DNA of 64,000 bases from Thiomicrorhabdus indica (GTDB lineage: Bacteria > Pseudomonadota > Gammaproteobacteria > Thiomicrospirales > Thiomicrospiraceae). The notes beneath the pieces are model-generated. The model had not been told where the DNA came from, did not search any database, and saw only the letters and a list, made by a program, of their open reading frames with translations. A program made the translations under genes and the position numbers. Of the stretch, positions 9,417 to 16,647 are shown piece by piece (position 1 is the first letter of the stretch; each line of letters begins with the position of its first letter). The stretch covers positions 1,984,001-2,048,000 of the forward strand of contig NZ_CP033040.1 of NCBI RefSeq assembly GCF_004293625.1, written 5' to 3'.

Positions 9417-12110
9417 CTAAGATTTGATGGTTTTTGAGGCAATCTCAAACACATCTTTCGAAAGCCCTTCTTTTGCCAAAATCGACTCTACAGCTTGTTT
9501 CATCAAGTTTTGACGTTCCCCCGCATAACGTTTCCACTGAGTAAACGGCCCCATCAAGCGCGAAGCGATTTGAGGGTTTAACTCATCCAGCTTCTTAATT
9601 TGTTCAGCCATAAAGGCATAGCCAGCCCCATCAGCCTGATGAAAGCTCATCCAGTTATTGCGAGCAAACACGCCTAACAAGCTACGCACACGATTTGGGT
9701 TTTTAAAGCTGAAATCTGAATGTTCAAGCAGACCTTGGGCTCGCGAAAGCGCTTTTGAATCATGGATTGATGCTTGCAGACTAAACCATTTATCCAACAC
9801 TAACGGATCACCTGACCAACGCTGATAGAAATCCTGCAAACGTTCATCCAAAAAAGCATTTTCTTGAAGACTCAAAGCTTGCAACGATGCTAAAACCTGA
9901 TTCATATTTGCCTGACAATCATATTGTTTAGCTGCCAACTCAGCTTGATCTGGCAAATAAGCCAAATAACGTAAACAAACATTTTGCAGCGATCGTTTTG
10001 CCATATCACTTTTGTGATAACGATAACAGCCAATGGCATTTAATTCAGAATTCAATTGATCATAAATCTCTTTTAACCGGCCGGTAAAGTTTTGCGCTAA
10101 GGCCGTATGCACAAATTTATGAGCTTCCAGCACGGCATCCACATCAATTTGTTCGAATTGCTCACCAATATAGGTTAAATCAGGTTGAGTCAAAGTCATC
10201 GCAATCAGACTTTCAGAAGTCTCTTTTGTTTCCAATAAGACCTCAAAAGCTTTTGCATAAACAGGATTTAAACTCGGTGTTTTTCCACTTTGAATTGCTG
10301 CAACGACTTGCTTAATGTTTCGCAATGCCAAGGTTTGCATCGACTCCCAACGCACAAAAGAATCCGAATCAAAACTTGCCAACGCCGCTAAATTTTCGTC
10401 CGAGTAGTCGTAATCAAGAATCACCGGTGCTGAAAAACCTCGCAATAAAGAAGGTATTGGTTTTTCACTTACTCCTGTAAATTCAAAACTCTGTTCCAGC
10501 TCTGTCAACGAAATCACAACCTCATTTTTATTACCTGTAGGCCTAACTGCTTGATCATTACTTGCAAATGCTAAAGATTCACCGGCCAGTGTTTGCTCCC
10601 CTTGAGCAGAAATAAACCCGATTTTGAGAGGAATCAGTAAGGGCGCATGTTCCTTGCCTAACAGCTCCAAATTATGCAGAGTTTGTTTACAGTGCAAAGT
10701 GTAAGTTTGAGTTTGTGCATCATACTCATCACGAACTTCTAACGTTGGTGTTCCTGCTTGAACGTACCAATTATGCATTTGGCTTAAATCCACGCCATTC
10801 GCATCCGCCATGGCATTACGAAAATCTTCAACACGAACGGCTTGACCATCGTGACGTTCAAAGTAAAGTTTCATCCCCTTCTGAAACCCTTCTTCGCCCA
10901 AAATAGTATGGTAAAGTCGAACCACTTCAGCACCTTTTTCATAGACCGTCATGGTGTAGAAATTATTCATTTCAATGTAGGATTGCGGCTGAATTGGGTG
11001 TTGCATTGGTCCTGCATCTTCTGGAAACTGAAAACTACGTAGGCGCTTAACATCCTCAATGCGCTTCACCTCAGGACTCAGCATATCCGCAGTGAATTCT
11101 TGATCACGAAAGACCGTCAACCCTTCTTTAAGCGTCAATTGAAACCAATCACGACAGGTCACGCGATTACCTGTCCAGTTATGGAAATACTCATGCGCAA
11201 TCACCGACTCAATCCCTTCATAATCAACATCGGTTGCGGATTCAGGCTTAGCCAAGACAAATTTCGAGTTAAAGACATTCAACCCTTTGTTTTCCATCGC
11301 CCCCATATTGAAATCATCGACTGCAACAATCATATATATATCTAAGTCATAAATCAGACCAAAACGGTCTTCATCCCACTTCATTGACTTTTTCAAAGAT
11401 TCCATTGCATGATCGCATTTATCAATATTGCGAGGCTCAACAAAAATTTCCAAATCTATCTCTCGGCCATCGCCCGCAATAAACTTATCTGCAATTTTTT
11501 CGAGATTTCCAGCCACTAAAGCAAACAGATAACATGGCTTTTTAAATGGATCCTGCCAAACAGCATAATGTTTACCGGCCGGTAAATCGCCTGATTCAAT
11601 TAAATTCCCATTCGACAATAAGACTTTGTTATCCGTTTTATCGGCAATAATTTTGGTGGTAAATGTGGTCAACACATCAGGACGGTCAAAATAGTAAGTA
11701 ATATTACGAAACCCTTCTGCTTCACACTGCGTGCAATAGTTGCCACTTGTGCGGTACAACCCTTGTAAAGCCGTATTTCCCTGCGGATTAATCTGAGTGG
11801 TAATTTGCAATTTAAATGGTTCAATCGGCACTTGTAAACGCAGCCCTTCTGCATCCACTACACATTTTTCCAAAACGCCTTCACCGTTCAAAACAACCGA
11901 GATGAGCTCAAGCGATTCACCATTTAAAAACAATTCAATTTCAGAACCTTCCAATCCTTGTCCTGCTTGAGGTGAAATCTGCATTGTATTTGTCACTGTC
12001 GTCGCTTCTGGTTGCAGTTCAAATTGCAAATAAATCGAATCTACTGAAAAACTTGGGGCTTGATAATCTTTTAAAAAATTTTCGACCGGTGAGGTTGCGT
12101 TAGCTTGCAT
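9417..12110 (-). CDS. pepN: aminopeptidase N, M1 family
   Basis: The 897-residue protein is a zinc exopeptidase that removes N-terminal residues from peptides in the cytoplasm. It shows the exopeptidase motif GAMEN at 270-274. The zinc site is HEYFH at 306-310 with the third ligand E329, the standard 18-residue spacing after the second His. Length and domain order match gammaproteobacterial PepN. Two copies of the ACCGGCCGGT palindrome lie inside the gene and are read through in frame. The gene is separated from pal upstream by a strong terminator. Confidence 0.95.
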   Translation of the reverse strand: MQANATSPVENFLKDYQAPSFSVDSIYLQFELQPEATTVTNTMQISPQAGQGLEGSEIELFLNGESLELISVVLNGEGVLEKCVVDAEGLRLQVPIEPFKLQITTQINPQGNTALQGLYRTSGNYCTQCEAEGFRNITYYFDRPDVLTTFTTKIIADKTDNKVLLSNGNLIESGDLPAGKHYAVWQDPFKKPCYLFALVAGNLEKIADKFIAGDGREIDLEIFVEPRNIDKCDHAMESLKKSMKWDEDRFGLIYDLDIYMIVAVDDFNMGAMENKGLNVFNSKFVLAKPESATDVDYEGIESVIAHEYFHNWTGNRVTCRDWFQLTLKEGLTVFRDQEFTADMLSPEVKRIEDVKRLRSFQFPEDAGPMQHPIQPQSYIEMNNFYTMTVYEKGAEVVRLYHTILGEEGFQKGMKLYFERHDGQAVRVEDFRNAMADANGVDLSQMHNWYVQAGTPTLEVRDEYDAQTQTYTLHCKQTLHNLELLGKEHAPLLIPLKIGFISAQGEQTLAGESLAFASNDQAVRPTGNKNEVVISLTELEQSFEFTGVSEKPIPSLLRGFSAPVILDYDYSDENLAALASFDSDSFVRWESMQTLALRNIKQVVAAIQSGKTPSLNPVYAKAFEVLLETKETSESLIAMTLTQPDLTYIGEQFEQIDVDAVLEAHKFVHTALAQNFTGRLKEIYDQLNSELNAIGCYRYHKSDMAKRSLQNVCLRYLAYLPDQAELAAKQYDCQANMNQVLASLQALSLQENAFLDERLQDFYQRWSGDPLVLDKWFSLQASIHDSKALSRAQGLLEHSDFSFKNPNRVRSLLGVFARNNWMSFHQADGAGYAFMAEQIKKLDELNPQIASRLMGPFTQWKRYAGERQNLMKQAVESILAKEGLSKDVFEIASKTIKS
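10076..10085. repeat. ACCGGCCGGT palindrome inside pepN
   Basis: Exact copy within coding sequence, flanked as TTAACCGGCCGGTAAAG. On the coding strand it is read as TTTACCGGCCGG, giving Phe-Thr-Gly-Arg in a C-terminal helical domain. Confidence 0.9.
11574..11583. repeat. ACCGGCCGGT palindrome inside pepN (second)
   Basis: Exact copy with flanks extending it to TTTACCGGCCGGTAAA, a 16-bp perfect palindrome. Read on the coding strand it encodes Leu-Pro-Ala-Gly-Lys in what is likely a surface loop. Confidence 0.9.
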
Positions 12111-12191
12111 AAAGGTGCGCTCTTAGTTTCTTATGGTGATAGAGAGTTAAAGTTTTAGCTATTTTAGACAAATAAAAATCGACTAAAACGC

Positions 12192-12226
12192 AAAAAGCCC
12201 CACAATCGCTTGTGAGGCTTTTTTTA
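12192..12226 (-). terminator. terminator downstream of pal
   Basis: The stem AAAAAGCC/GGCTTTTT continues inward through CACAA/TTGTG around a TCGC loop, with one mismatched pair. Both sides carry A or T runs, so it can work in both directions. It ends pal before pepN. Confidence 0.85.
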
Positions 12227-12244
12227 TTAAAATTCAGCAATCAA

Positions 12245-12778
12245 TTAGTAGTTGAATTCTGCACGACGATTTTTCGCCCAAGCAGCTTCGTTATGAGCTG
12301 AATCGACAGGTGAATCTTCACCATAACTGATGACTTCAATACGAGAAGCGGCAATACCTTCGGCAATTAATGCATCACGAACAGCATTCCCACGACGCTC
12401 ACCCAGTGCTAAGTTGTATTCACGTGAACCACGTTCATCACAGTGGCCACCAATAGCAACCGTTGCATTGGTATCTTTTGTCATAATCAAAGCATTCGCA
12501 CGAATCGTTTCAAAATCATCTTGAGTGATTTCAGAACGGTCGAATTCAAAGTTAACAACTTTTCCAGCCGCAAACGCTTTCAATTCTTCAAGCGTCATAT
12601 TCTCAATGTTAGTTTCTACTGCAGCTTCCACTTGCGTTTTTGGAGTAATCTGTGGCAACTCTACCGCTTGCTCCGCTTTTGGTTCTTCAACTTCGGAAAC
12701 GGTTGTACACCCTGTCATTGCCAACGCTGCACCAACAAATGCTACTGCAAATAAATTTTTAATACGATTAACTTTCAT
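12245..12778 (-). CDS. pal: peptidoglycan-associated lipoprotein Pal
   Basis: The 177-residue protein has a lipoprotein signal (LAMTGC, lipid cysteine at 24) and a C-terminal OmpA-like domain. The domain shows the typical FDRSEI, GHCDERGS and NRRAEF segments that bind diaminopimelate in peptidoglycan. It anchors the outer membrane to the wall as part of the Tol-Pal system. In many gammaproteobacteria pal follows tolB. Here its upstream neighbour is a gap and then fnr, so the tol genes are elsewhere. It ends at a strong terminator before pepN. Confidence 0.92.
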   Translation of the reverse strand: MKVNRIKNLFAVAFVGAALAMTGCTTVSEVEEPKAEQAVELPQITPKTQVEAAVETNIENMTLEELKAFAAGKVVNFEFDRSEITQDDFETIRANALIMTKDTNATVAIGGHCDERGSREYNLALGERRGNAVRDALIAEGIAASRIEVISYGEDSPVDSAHNEAAWAKNRRAEFNY

Positions 12779-12873
12779 AAATTCCCCTAAAAAGATTCAA
12801 AATTTTCTCAGCTAATATACAACATTGAGCATAAAAATAAAGTTCAAACCGAAATTAGACCTATTTTTTGCAT
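12779..12873. other. pal upstream region
   Basis: AT-rich 5' region of pal. No gene is visible. A promoter is expected here but no clear pair of hexamers stands out. Confidence 0.4.
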
Positions 12874-12907
12874 AAAAAAACCCGACCATAAAATTATTAG
12901 GGTCGGG
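12874..12907 (-). terminator. terminator between fnr and pal
   Basis: CCCGACC and GGTCGGG form a 7-bp GC-rich stem, followed on the minus strand by seven T residues. A second weaker stem, CGTTGAG/CTCAACG, lies at 12931-12961. Together they should end fnr transcription. Confidence 0.8.
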
Positions 12908-13109
12908 CAAGCGGGCTACATTATGAAAAGCGTTGAGGAAACCTTTAAAAAACACTCAACGTTTCACAACTCAAATTAAATCACAGACAAGACTATTACG
13001 AAATGATTGACATCAAGTTTTAAACACTTGCGTATTTTTACTTAAAAACTAAATCAAGAGGGACTAGCATTCTAAATATAACGTTTTAAACAAGAACTGT
13101 GAATAAGAC

Positions 13110-13862
13110 CTAAGCCGTCTCTTTTTTACATTCGCCACATGTGAATGAATTAACACCCGCTATTTGCATTAAAGTTTGCGCATCATGGATCATGACTTCT
13201 TTTTTCTTCCACGTTACGATTTCTTCGGTATTAAATCGCGCCAAAATACGGGAAACCGTTTCAGGCGTTAAGCCTAAATAAATCGCCACATCTCGGTGCA
13301 GAATACTTAATCTAAATTCGGATGATGAGTACCCCCTGTTTCGGAAGCGTTCTGCCATATTCCACACAAATTGCGCAACACGCTGATCCGCGTTGCGTTT
13401 AATCAATAACTCCGAATGCATACGACCATCATTCACTTCCTTACTCATAACAGTCAATACTTGCTGATTCAAAAATGGAATTTCACTTGATAGATTTGTC
13501 AACTCTTGATAAGGCAAGTTACAGATACTGGTAGTATCCAACGCAATTGCATTCATTTGATGTGTTTTGGTAGCCAGCGCATCGATGCCGAGAACATCTC
13601 CAGGTAAATAGAAACCATGGATAATTTCCTCACCAGTATCGGTAAATGAATAGAGTTTTATAACACCTGCCCGAATTGCATACAAAGAGCTAAACGGATC
13701 TCCTGATTCAAACAAGTGTTGGTTTTTCTTCAATGGTAACTTTCTCTCAACAATCGTGTCGAGCCGGTCCACTTCGTTACGCGTAAGTCCGGTTGGAAAA
13801 CAAATTTTCTGTAGGCCGCAATTATTACAGTTCACATTAAATGCCGATTTCATCTCTGTCAT
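13110..13862 (-). CDS. fnr: FNR-type oxygen-sensing transcription regulator
   Basis: This Crp/Fnr-family protein is about 250 residues. Using the ATG at 13862, an N-terminal C-x2-C-x5-C motif lies at 12, 15 and 21, and a fourth cysteine at 114 in TSICNLP. That is the layout of the [4Fe-4S] oxygen sensor FNR/Anr. The C-terminal helix-turn-helix contains TPETVSR, the FNR recognition helix pattern E--SR, so it should bind TTGATnnnnATCAA. Exactly such a box lies just upstream of the gene. An extra C-terminal pair of cysteines (FTCGEC) is unusual. A TTG at 13877 is an alternative start. It should control the shift to low-oxygen metabolism. Confidence 0.9.
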   Translation of the reverse strand: MTEMKSAFNVNCNNCGLQKICFPTGLTRNEVDRLDTIVERKLPLKKNQHLFESGDPFSSLYAIRAGVIKLYSFTDTGEEIIHGFYLPGDVLGIDALATKTHQMNAIALDTTSICNLPYQELTNLSSEIPFLNQQVLTVMSKEVNDGRMHSELLIKRNADQRVAQFVWNMAERFRNRGYSSSEFRLSILHRDVAIYLGLTPETVSRILARFNTEEIVTWKKKEVMIHDAQTLMQIAGVNSFTCGECKKETA

Positions 13863-13885
13863 GACCACCAACTTCAAATTCCTTT

Positions 13886-13899
13886 TTGATTGAAATCAA
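13886..13899. promoter_or_regulatory. perfect FNR box at the fnr start region
   Basis: TTGATTGAAATCAA matches the consensus TTGATnnnnATCAA at all ten fixed positions. It ends only 9-24 bases upstream of the possible fnr start codons. Bound FNR would sit over the translation initiation region or the promoter, which suggests negative autoregulation. Confidence 0.75.
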
Positions 13900-14003
13900 T
13901 TATATCGGTTTTACTTTTCCGGTTCATTAGGCTTTATAGAATTTATGTACCGAATATTCTTATGAGTAGATTAACAACAAAACTACGGAAAATCACTTAT
14001 TTT

Positions 14004-14017
14004 TTGATTTTGATTAA
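14004..14017. promoter_or_regulatory. near-consensus second FNR-like site
   Basis: TTGATTTTGATTAA differs from the FNR consensus at one fixed position. It lies about 118 bases upstream of the perfect box. It could be a second FNR site or chance in an AT-rich stretch. Confidence 0.4.
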
Positions 14018-14088
14018 TTTTTAGGCAATTTAACCAAGTGACTGTTATTACAGAGATTGCTAAATATTTCTGACAATTACTCACAGAG

Positions 14089-14111
14089 TTATCCACAGCT
14101 TTTGTGGAAAA
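14089..14111. promoter_or_regulatory. DnaA box with inverted near-match
   Basis: TTATCCACA at 14089-14097 is a consensus DnaA box. TTGTGGAAA follows after a few bases as an inverted near-match, so TCCACA and TGTGGA can pair. An AT-rich tract with long A/T runs extends to about 14350. The 600-base gap holds no gene that I can see. Confidence 0.4.
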
Positions 14112-14398
14112 AACGACAAACCCCTAGCGCGACCCAAGACATATAAAAAAACAATAAAAACACAGAAATATCAATAACTTATAAAGGTGTTTTTTGAAAC
14201 TTTATTTCCATAAATATTTTTTTTAGGCAATTTTATATTTTTTCAAAAAAAATTATGCACCGATTGCTTGTCAAGACTTGAAAAATTATTTTTTGCTATT
14301 TTTGAGTAAAAAATCTTCGAAATAAATTTAGCTTTTGACACAAAAATCAACGAAGTTATTTATGCTAAAATTCTGCAGATTTTGGAAATTGTATTTTT

Positions 14399-14408
14399 AC
14401 CGGCCGGT
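14399..14408. repeat. ACCGGCCGGT palindrome upstream of the kinase-Rieske gene
   Basis: Exact copy 55 bases before the start codon at 14463, in the probable 5' leader. The flanks are TTTTT on the left and AAAG on the right. Confidence 0.9.
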
Positions 14409-14462
14409 AAAGTCTCTAATTTTTCAACCACTGATACGTAATGTGAATGAGTCGAGGAAACT

Positions 14463-15665
14463 ATGGCGAAAATCTTGGGAATCGGAAATGCAGTTTTAGA
14501 TACCGTTTTAACAGTTGATCGATACCCGTCTGAAGACCAAGAGGTTCGAGCGCAAAAACGCCATTATCAAGTTGGTGGAAATGTAAATAACTCTTTATAC
14601 GTTCTTCAACAGCTCGGCCATGAAACTGCAATTTGTTCAACCATTGCAACAGATCCTGAAGCAAAGCTTCTGCAAACTGGAATCCAAGAGCGTGGCATAA
14701 GCTGTGAGTATCTCCAAAAATTCATCCAAGGACGAACGCCCAATTCTTTTGTTGCATTAAACGCTCACACTGGCTCAAGAACCATCGTCCATTATCGAGA
14801 TTTACCAGAAGTTAGTTTTGAGCATTTTGCCAAAATTGAAGTGGAAAATTATGACTGGCTTCACTTTGAAGGCCGTAACCTAGAAAACCTTCCTGGCATG
14901 ATTAATATCGCCAAAACATTTTTGAGCCATCAACCCATTTCACTTGAAGTAGAAAAACCTAGAGAGGGTATTGAAGAGCTCTTTTCGCAGAGCAACCTCA
15001 TTATCTTCTCTCATCATTATGCCAATGCTAAAGGCTTTGAAAGTGGCGAAACACTCTTAGTGGAAATACAAAAAAATTCGCCCAATACAAACTTAGTCTG
15101 CACATGGGGAGCTAAAGGTGTTTGGTTTTTACCGGCCGGTGGGAAAGTCAGCCATATCGCCGCGAAAAAAGTTCACCCGATTATCGATACTTTGGGTGCA
15201 GGTGATACCTTTAATGCCGCATTGATTCATAAATTACTCGAAAAATCTTCACTGGAAGCGGCTTGCGAATATGCCAATGAACTAGCCGCAAGTAAGATTC
15301 AAAAAGTGGGTCTGGATGATATTTTGAATACCCGTGTAGAGAACCGCCCTATTGCGAACATCAAAAATGTCACCAATGCTCGAACGACCAATATCCCTAT
15401 GCAAGGCCGTCATGACATTGTCCTCATCAAGTTAAACAATGAAATTAAAGCCTATGAGAACAACTGCCCTCACCAAAATGTACCATTAAATGAAGCTTAC
15501 AAAATAGATGTGAACCCATTTGAAAATACCATGAAGTGTTCCGTTCACGATGCATTTTTTAAAATTGAAGATGGCGAATGTATTGATGGCCCGTGCTTGG
15601 GTGAGCATTTGACACCAGTCAGTATACGCGTCGATGATGCGGGTGATATTTATCTAGCGGAATAA
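14463..15665 (+). CDS. PfkB-family sugar kinase fused to a Rieske [2Fe-2S] domain
   Basis: The 400-residue protein has two parts in one uninterrupted frame. Residues 1 to about 285 are a ribokinase/ketohexokinase-like PfkB kinase, with GGNVNNS near the N terminus and the anion-hole and catalytic motif GAGD at 245-248. Residues about 300-400 form a Rieske-type domain with C335-x-H337 and C359-x2-H362, the two pairs that hold a [2Fe-2S] cluster. The domain resembles NirD-like ferredoxins rather than oxygenases. I know no standard enzyme with this pairing. A redox switch on a sugar kinase is one idea, but the substrate is unknown. The start ATG follows GAGGAAACT. Confidence 0.8.
   Translation: MAKILGIGNAVLDTVLTVDRYPSEDQEVRAQKRHYQVGGNVNNSLYVLQQLGHETAICSTIATDPEAKLLQTGIQERGISCEYLQKFIQGRTPNSFVALNAHTGSRTIVHYRDLPEVSFEHFAKIEVENYDWLHFEGRNLENLPGMINIAKTFLSHQPISLEVEKPREGIEELFSQSNLIIFSHHYANAKGFESGETLLVEIQKNSPNTNLVCTWGAKGVWFLPAGGKVSHIAAKKVHPIIDTLGAGDTFNAALIHKLLEKSSLEAACEYANELAASKIQKVGLDDILNTRVENRPIANIKNVTNARTTNIPMQGRHDIVLIKLNNEIKAYENNCPHQNVPLNEAYKIDVNPFENTMKCSVHDAFFKIEDGECIDGPCLGEHLTPVSIRVDDAGDIYLAE
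15131..15140. repeat. ACCGGCCGGT palindrome inside the kinase-Rieske gene
   Basis: Exact in-frame copy encoding Leu-Pro-Ala-Gly-Gly, in the kinase domain before the GAGD motif. Confidence 0.9.
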
Positions 15666-15812
15666 CCTTTGTAATCAAGAGTCTCAACAAGGTATCTTGC
15701 TGTTCATCTCTTAGTTACAAAGATATCCAAAAAATACATCCATTTAGGCTTCGCCTTCGGCGACCCGTGCCTCAAACATTTTTAAACTAAGCTTTGAATG
15801 TTTTTTGCAAAA

Positions 15813-16547
15813 TTAAAGATTGTTTCGTTGACGAAAAACCTCGTAAAGCGTTACGGCAGTGGCGACTGAGACATTCAAGCTCTCGACCACACCTGTCATT
15901 GGAATGGCGGCAATATGGTCACAAGCTTCACGCGTCAGTCGACGCAGTCCACTACCTTCTGCTCCCATAACAATTCCCACCGAACCTTTGAAGTCTTGAG
16001 TGTAGATGGTTTGATCCGTTTCGCCAGCAAGCCCGGTCAACCACATGCCTTGCTGCTGCATTTCTTTCATAGTCCGCACCAAATTCGAAACCACGATTAA
16101 CTTTACGCTTTCAGCCGCGCCACACGCGACTTTACGTACTGTCGCATTCATCCCTACCGATTGGTGTTTAGGAATAATGACCGCATCCACTCCGACTGCA
16201 TCTGCGGTTCGCAAAATTGCACCTAAATTATGTGGGTCTTGTACTTCATCCAAAAAGACAAACAGAGGCTGATCGGCTTTTTCTAAAATCGCGGGCAAAT
16301 CTGATTCGGTTAAATCTTTCTGCTTAGCAACTTCCGCCATAACACCCTGATGAGTGCCATCCAATGCATTGAATGCGGATTTGGCAATCAACTGAGGCGA
16401 CAATCCCAAGGACTTTGCCTGATCAAATAAAGACTGTTGGCGCTTGTTCAACTTACCTTTTTCAAAGCTCAAGCTATAAATCGCTTCTGGCGATTGTTTA
16501 ATAAATTTCTCTACCGCATGGAGTCCAAAAATCACATCACGTTTCAT
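15813..16547 (-). CDS. rlmB: 23S rRNA (guanosine-2'-O-)-methyltransferase RlmB
   Basis: The 244-residue protein is a SpoU-family (SPOUT) methyltransferase with an N-terminal substrate-binding domain (FGLHAVEKF). The three SPOUT motifs are seen: NLGAILRTADAVG, VMGAEGSGLRR and IPMTGVVESLNVSVATAV. RlmB methylates G2251 of 23S rRNA in the ribosomal P loop. It lies downstream of rnr on the same strand, the order rnr-rlmB known from E. coli. A terminator in the 100-base gap suggests the two are at least partly uncoupled. Confidence 0.93.
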   Translation of the reverse strand: MKRDVIFGLHAVEKFIKQSPEAIYSLSFEKGKLNKRQQSLFDQAKSLGLSPQLIAKSAFNALDGTHQGVMAEVAKQKDLTESDLPAILEKADQPLFVFLDEVQDPHNLGAILRTADAVGVDAVIIPKHQSVGMNATVRKVACGAAESVKLIVVSNLVRTMKEMQQQGMWLTGLAGETDQTIYTQDFKGSVGIVMGAEGSGLRRLTREACDHIAAIPMTGVVESLNVSVATAVTLYEVFRQRNNL

Positions 16548-16580
16548 AAATAAATCTCATATTGAATGTCACAGAAACTA

Positions 16581-16605
16581 AAAACTCGGCACAAGACCGA
16601 GTTTT
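16581..16605 (-). terminator. terminator between rnr and rlmB
   Basis: AAAACTCGG and CCGAGTTTT make a 9-bp stem with a 7-base loop, with T residues beyond on the minus strand. Confidence 0.8.
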
Positions 16606-16647
16606 GCGAGAGGCTATCTCAATGTCAAAAATTACACCCCACACCCA

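Noticed and set aside
10571-10580. Near-copies such as ACCGGCCAGT in pepN, and variants at 36734, 41679 and 47583
   Set aside because: They differ from the 10-bp palindrome by one or more bases, so I left them out of the count of exact copies.
14089-14350. Chromosomal replication origin
   Set aside because: One good DnaA box with an AT-rich tract is too little, and dnaA, gidA/mnmG or other oriC neighbours are absent.
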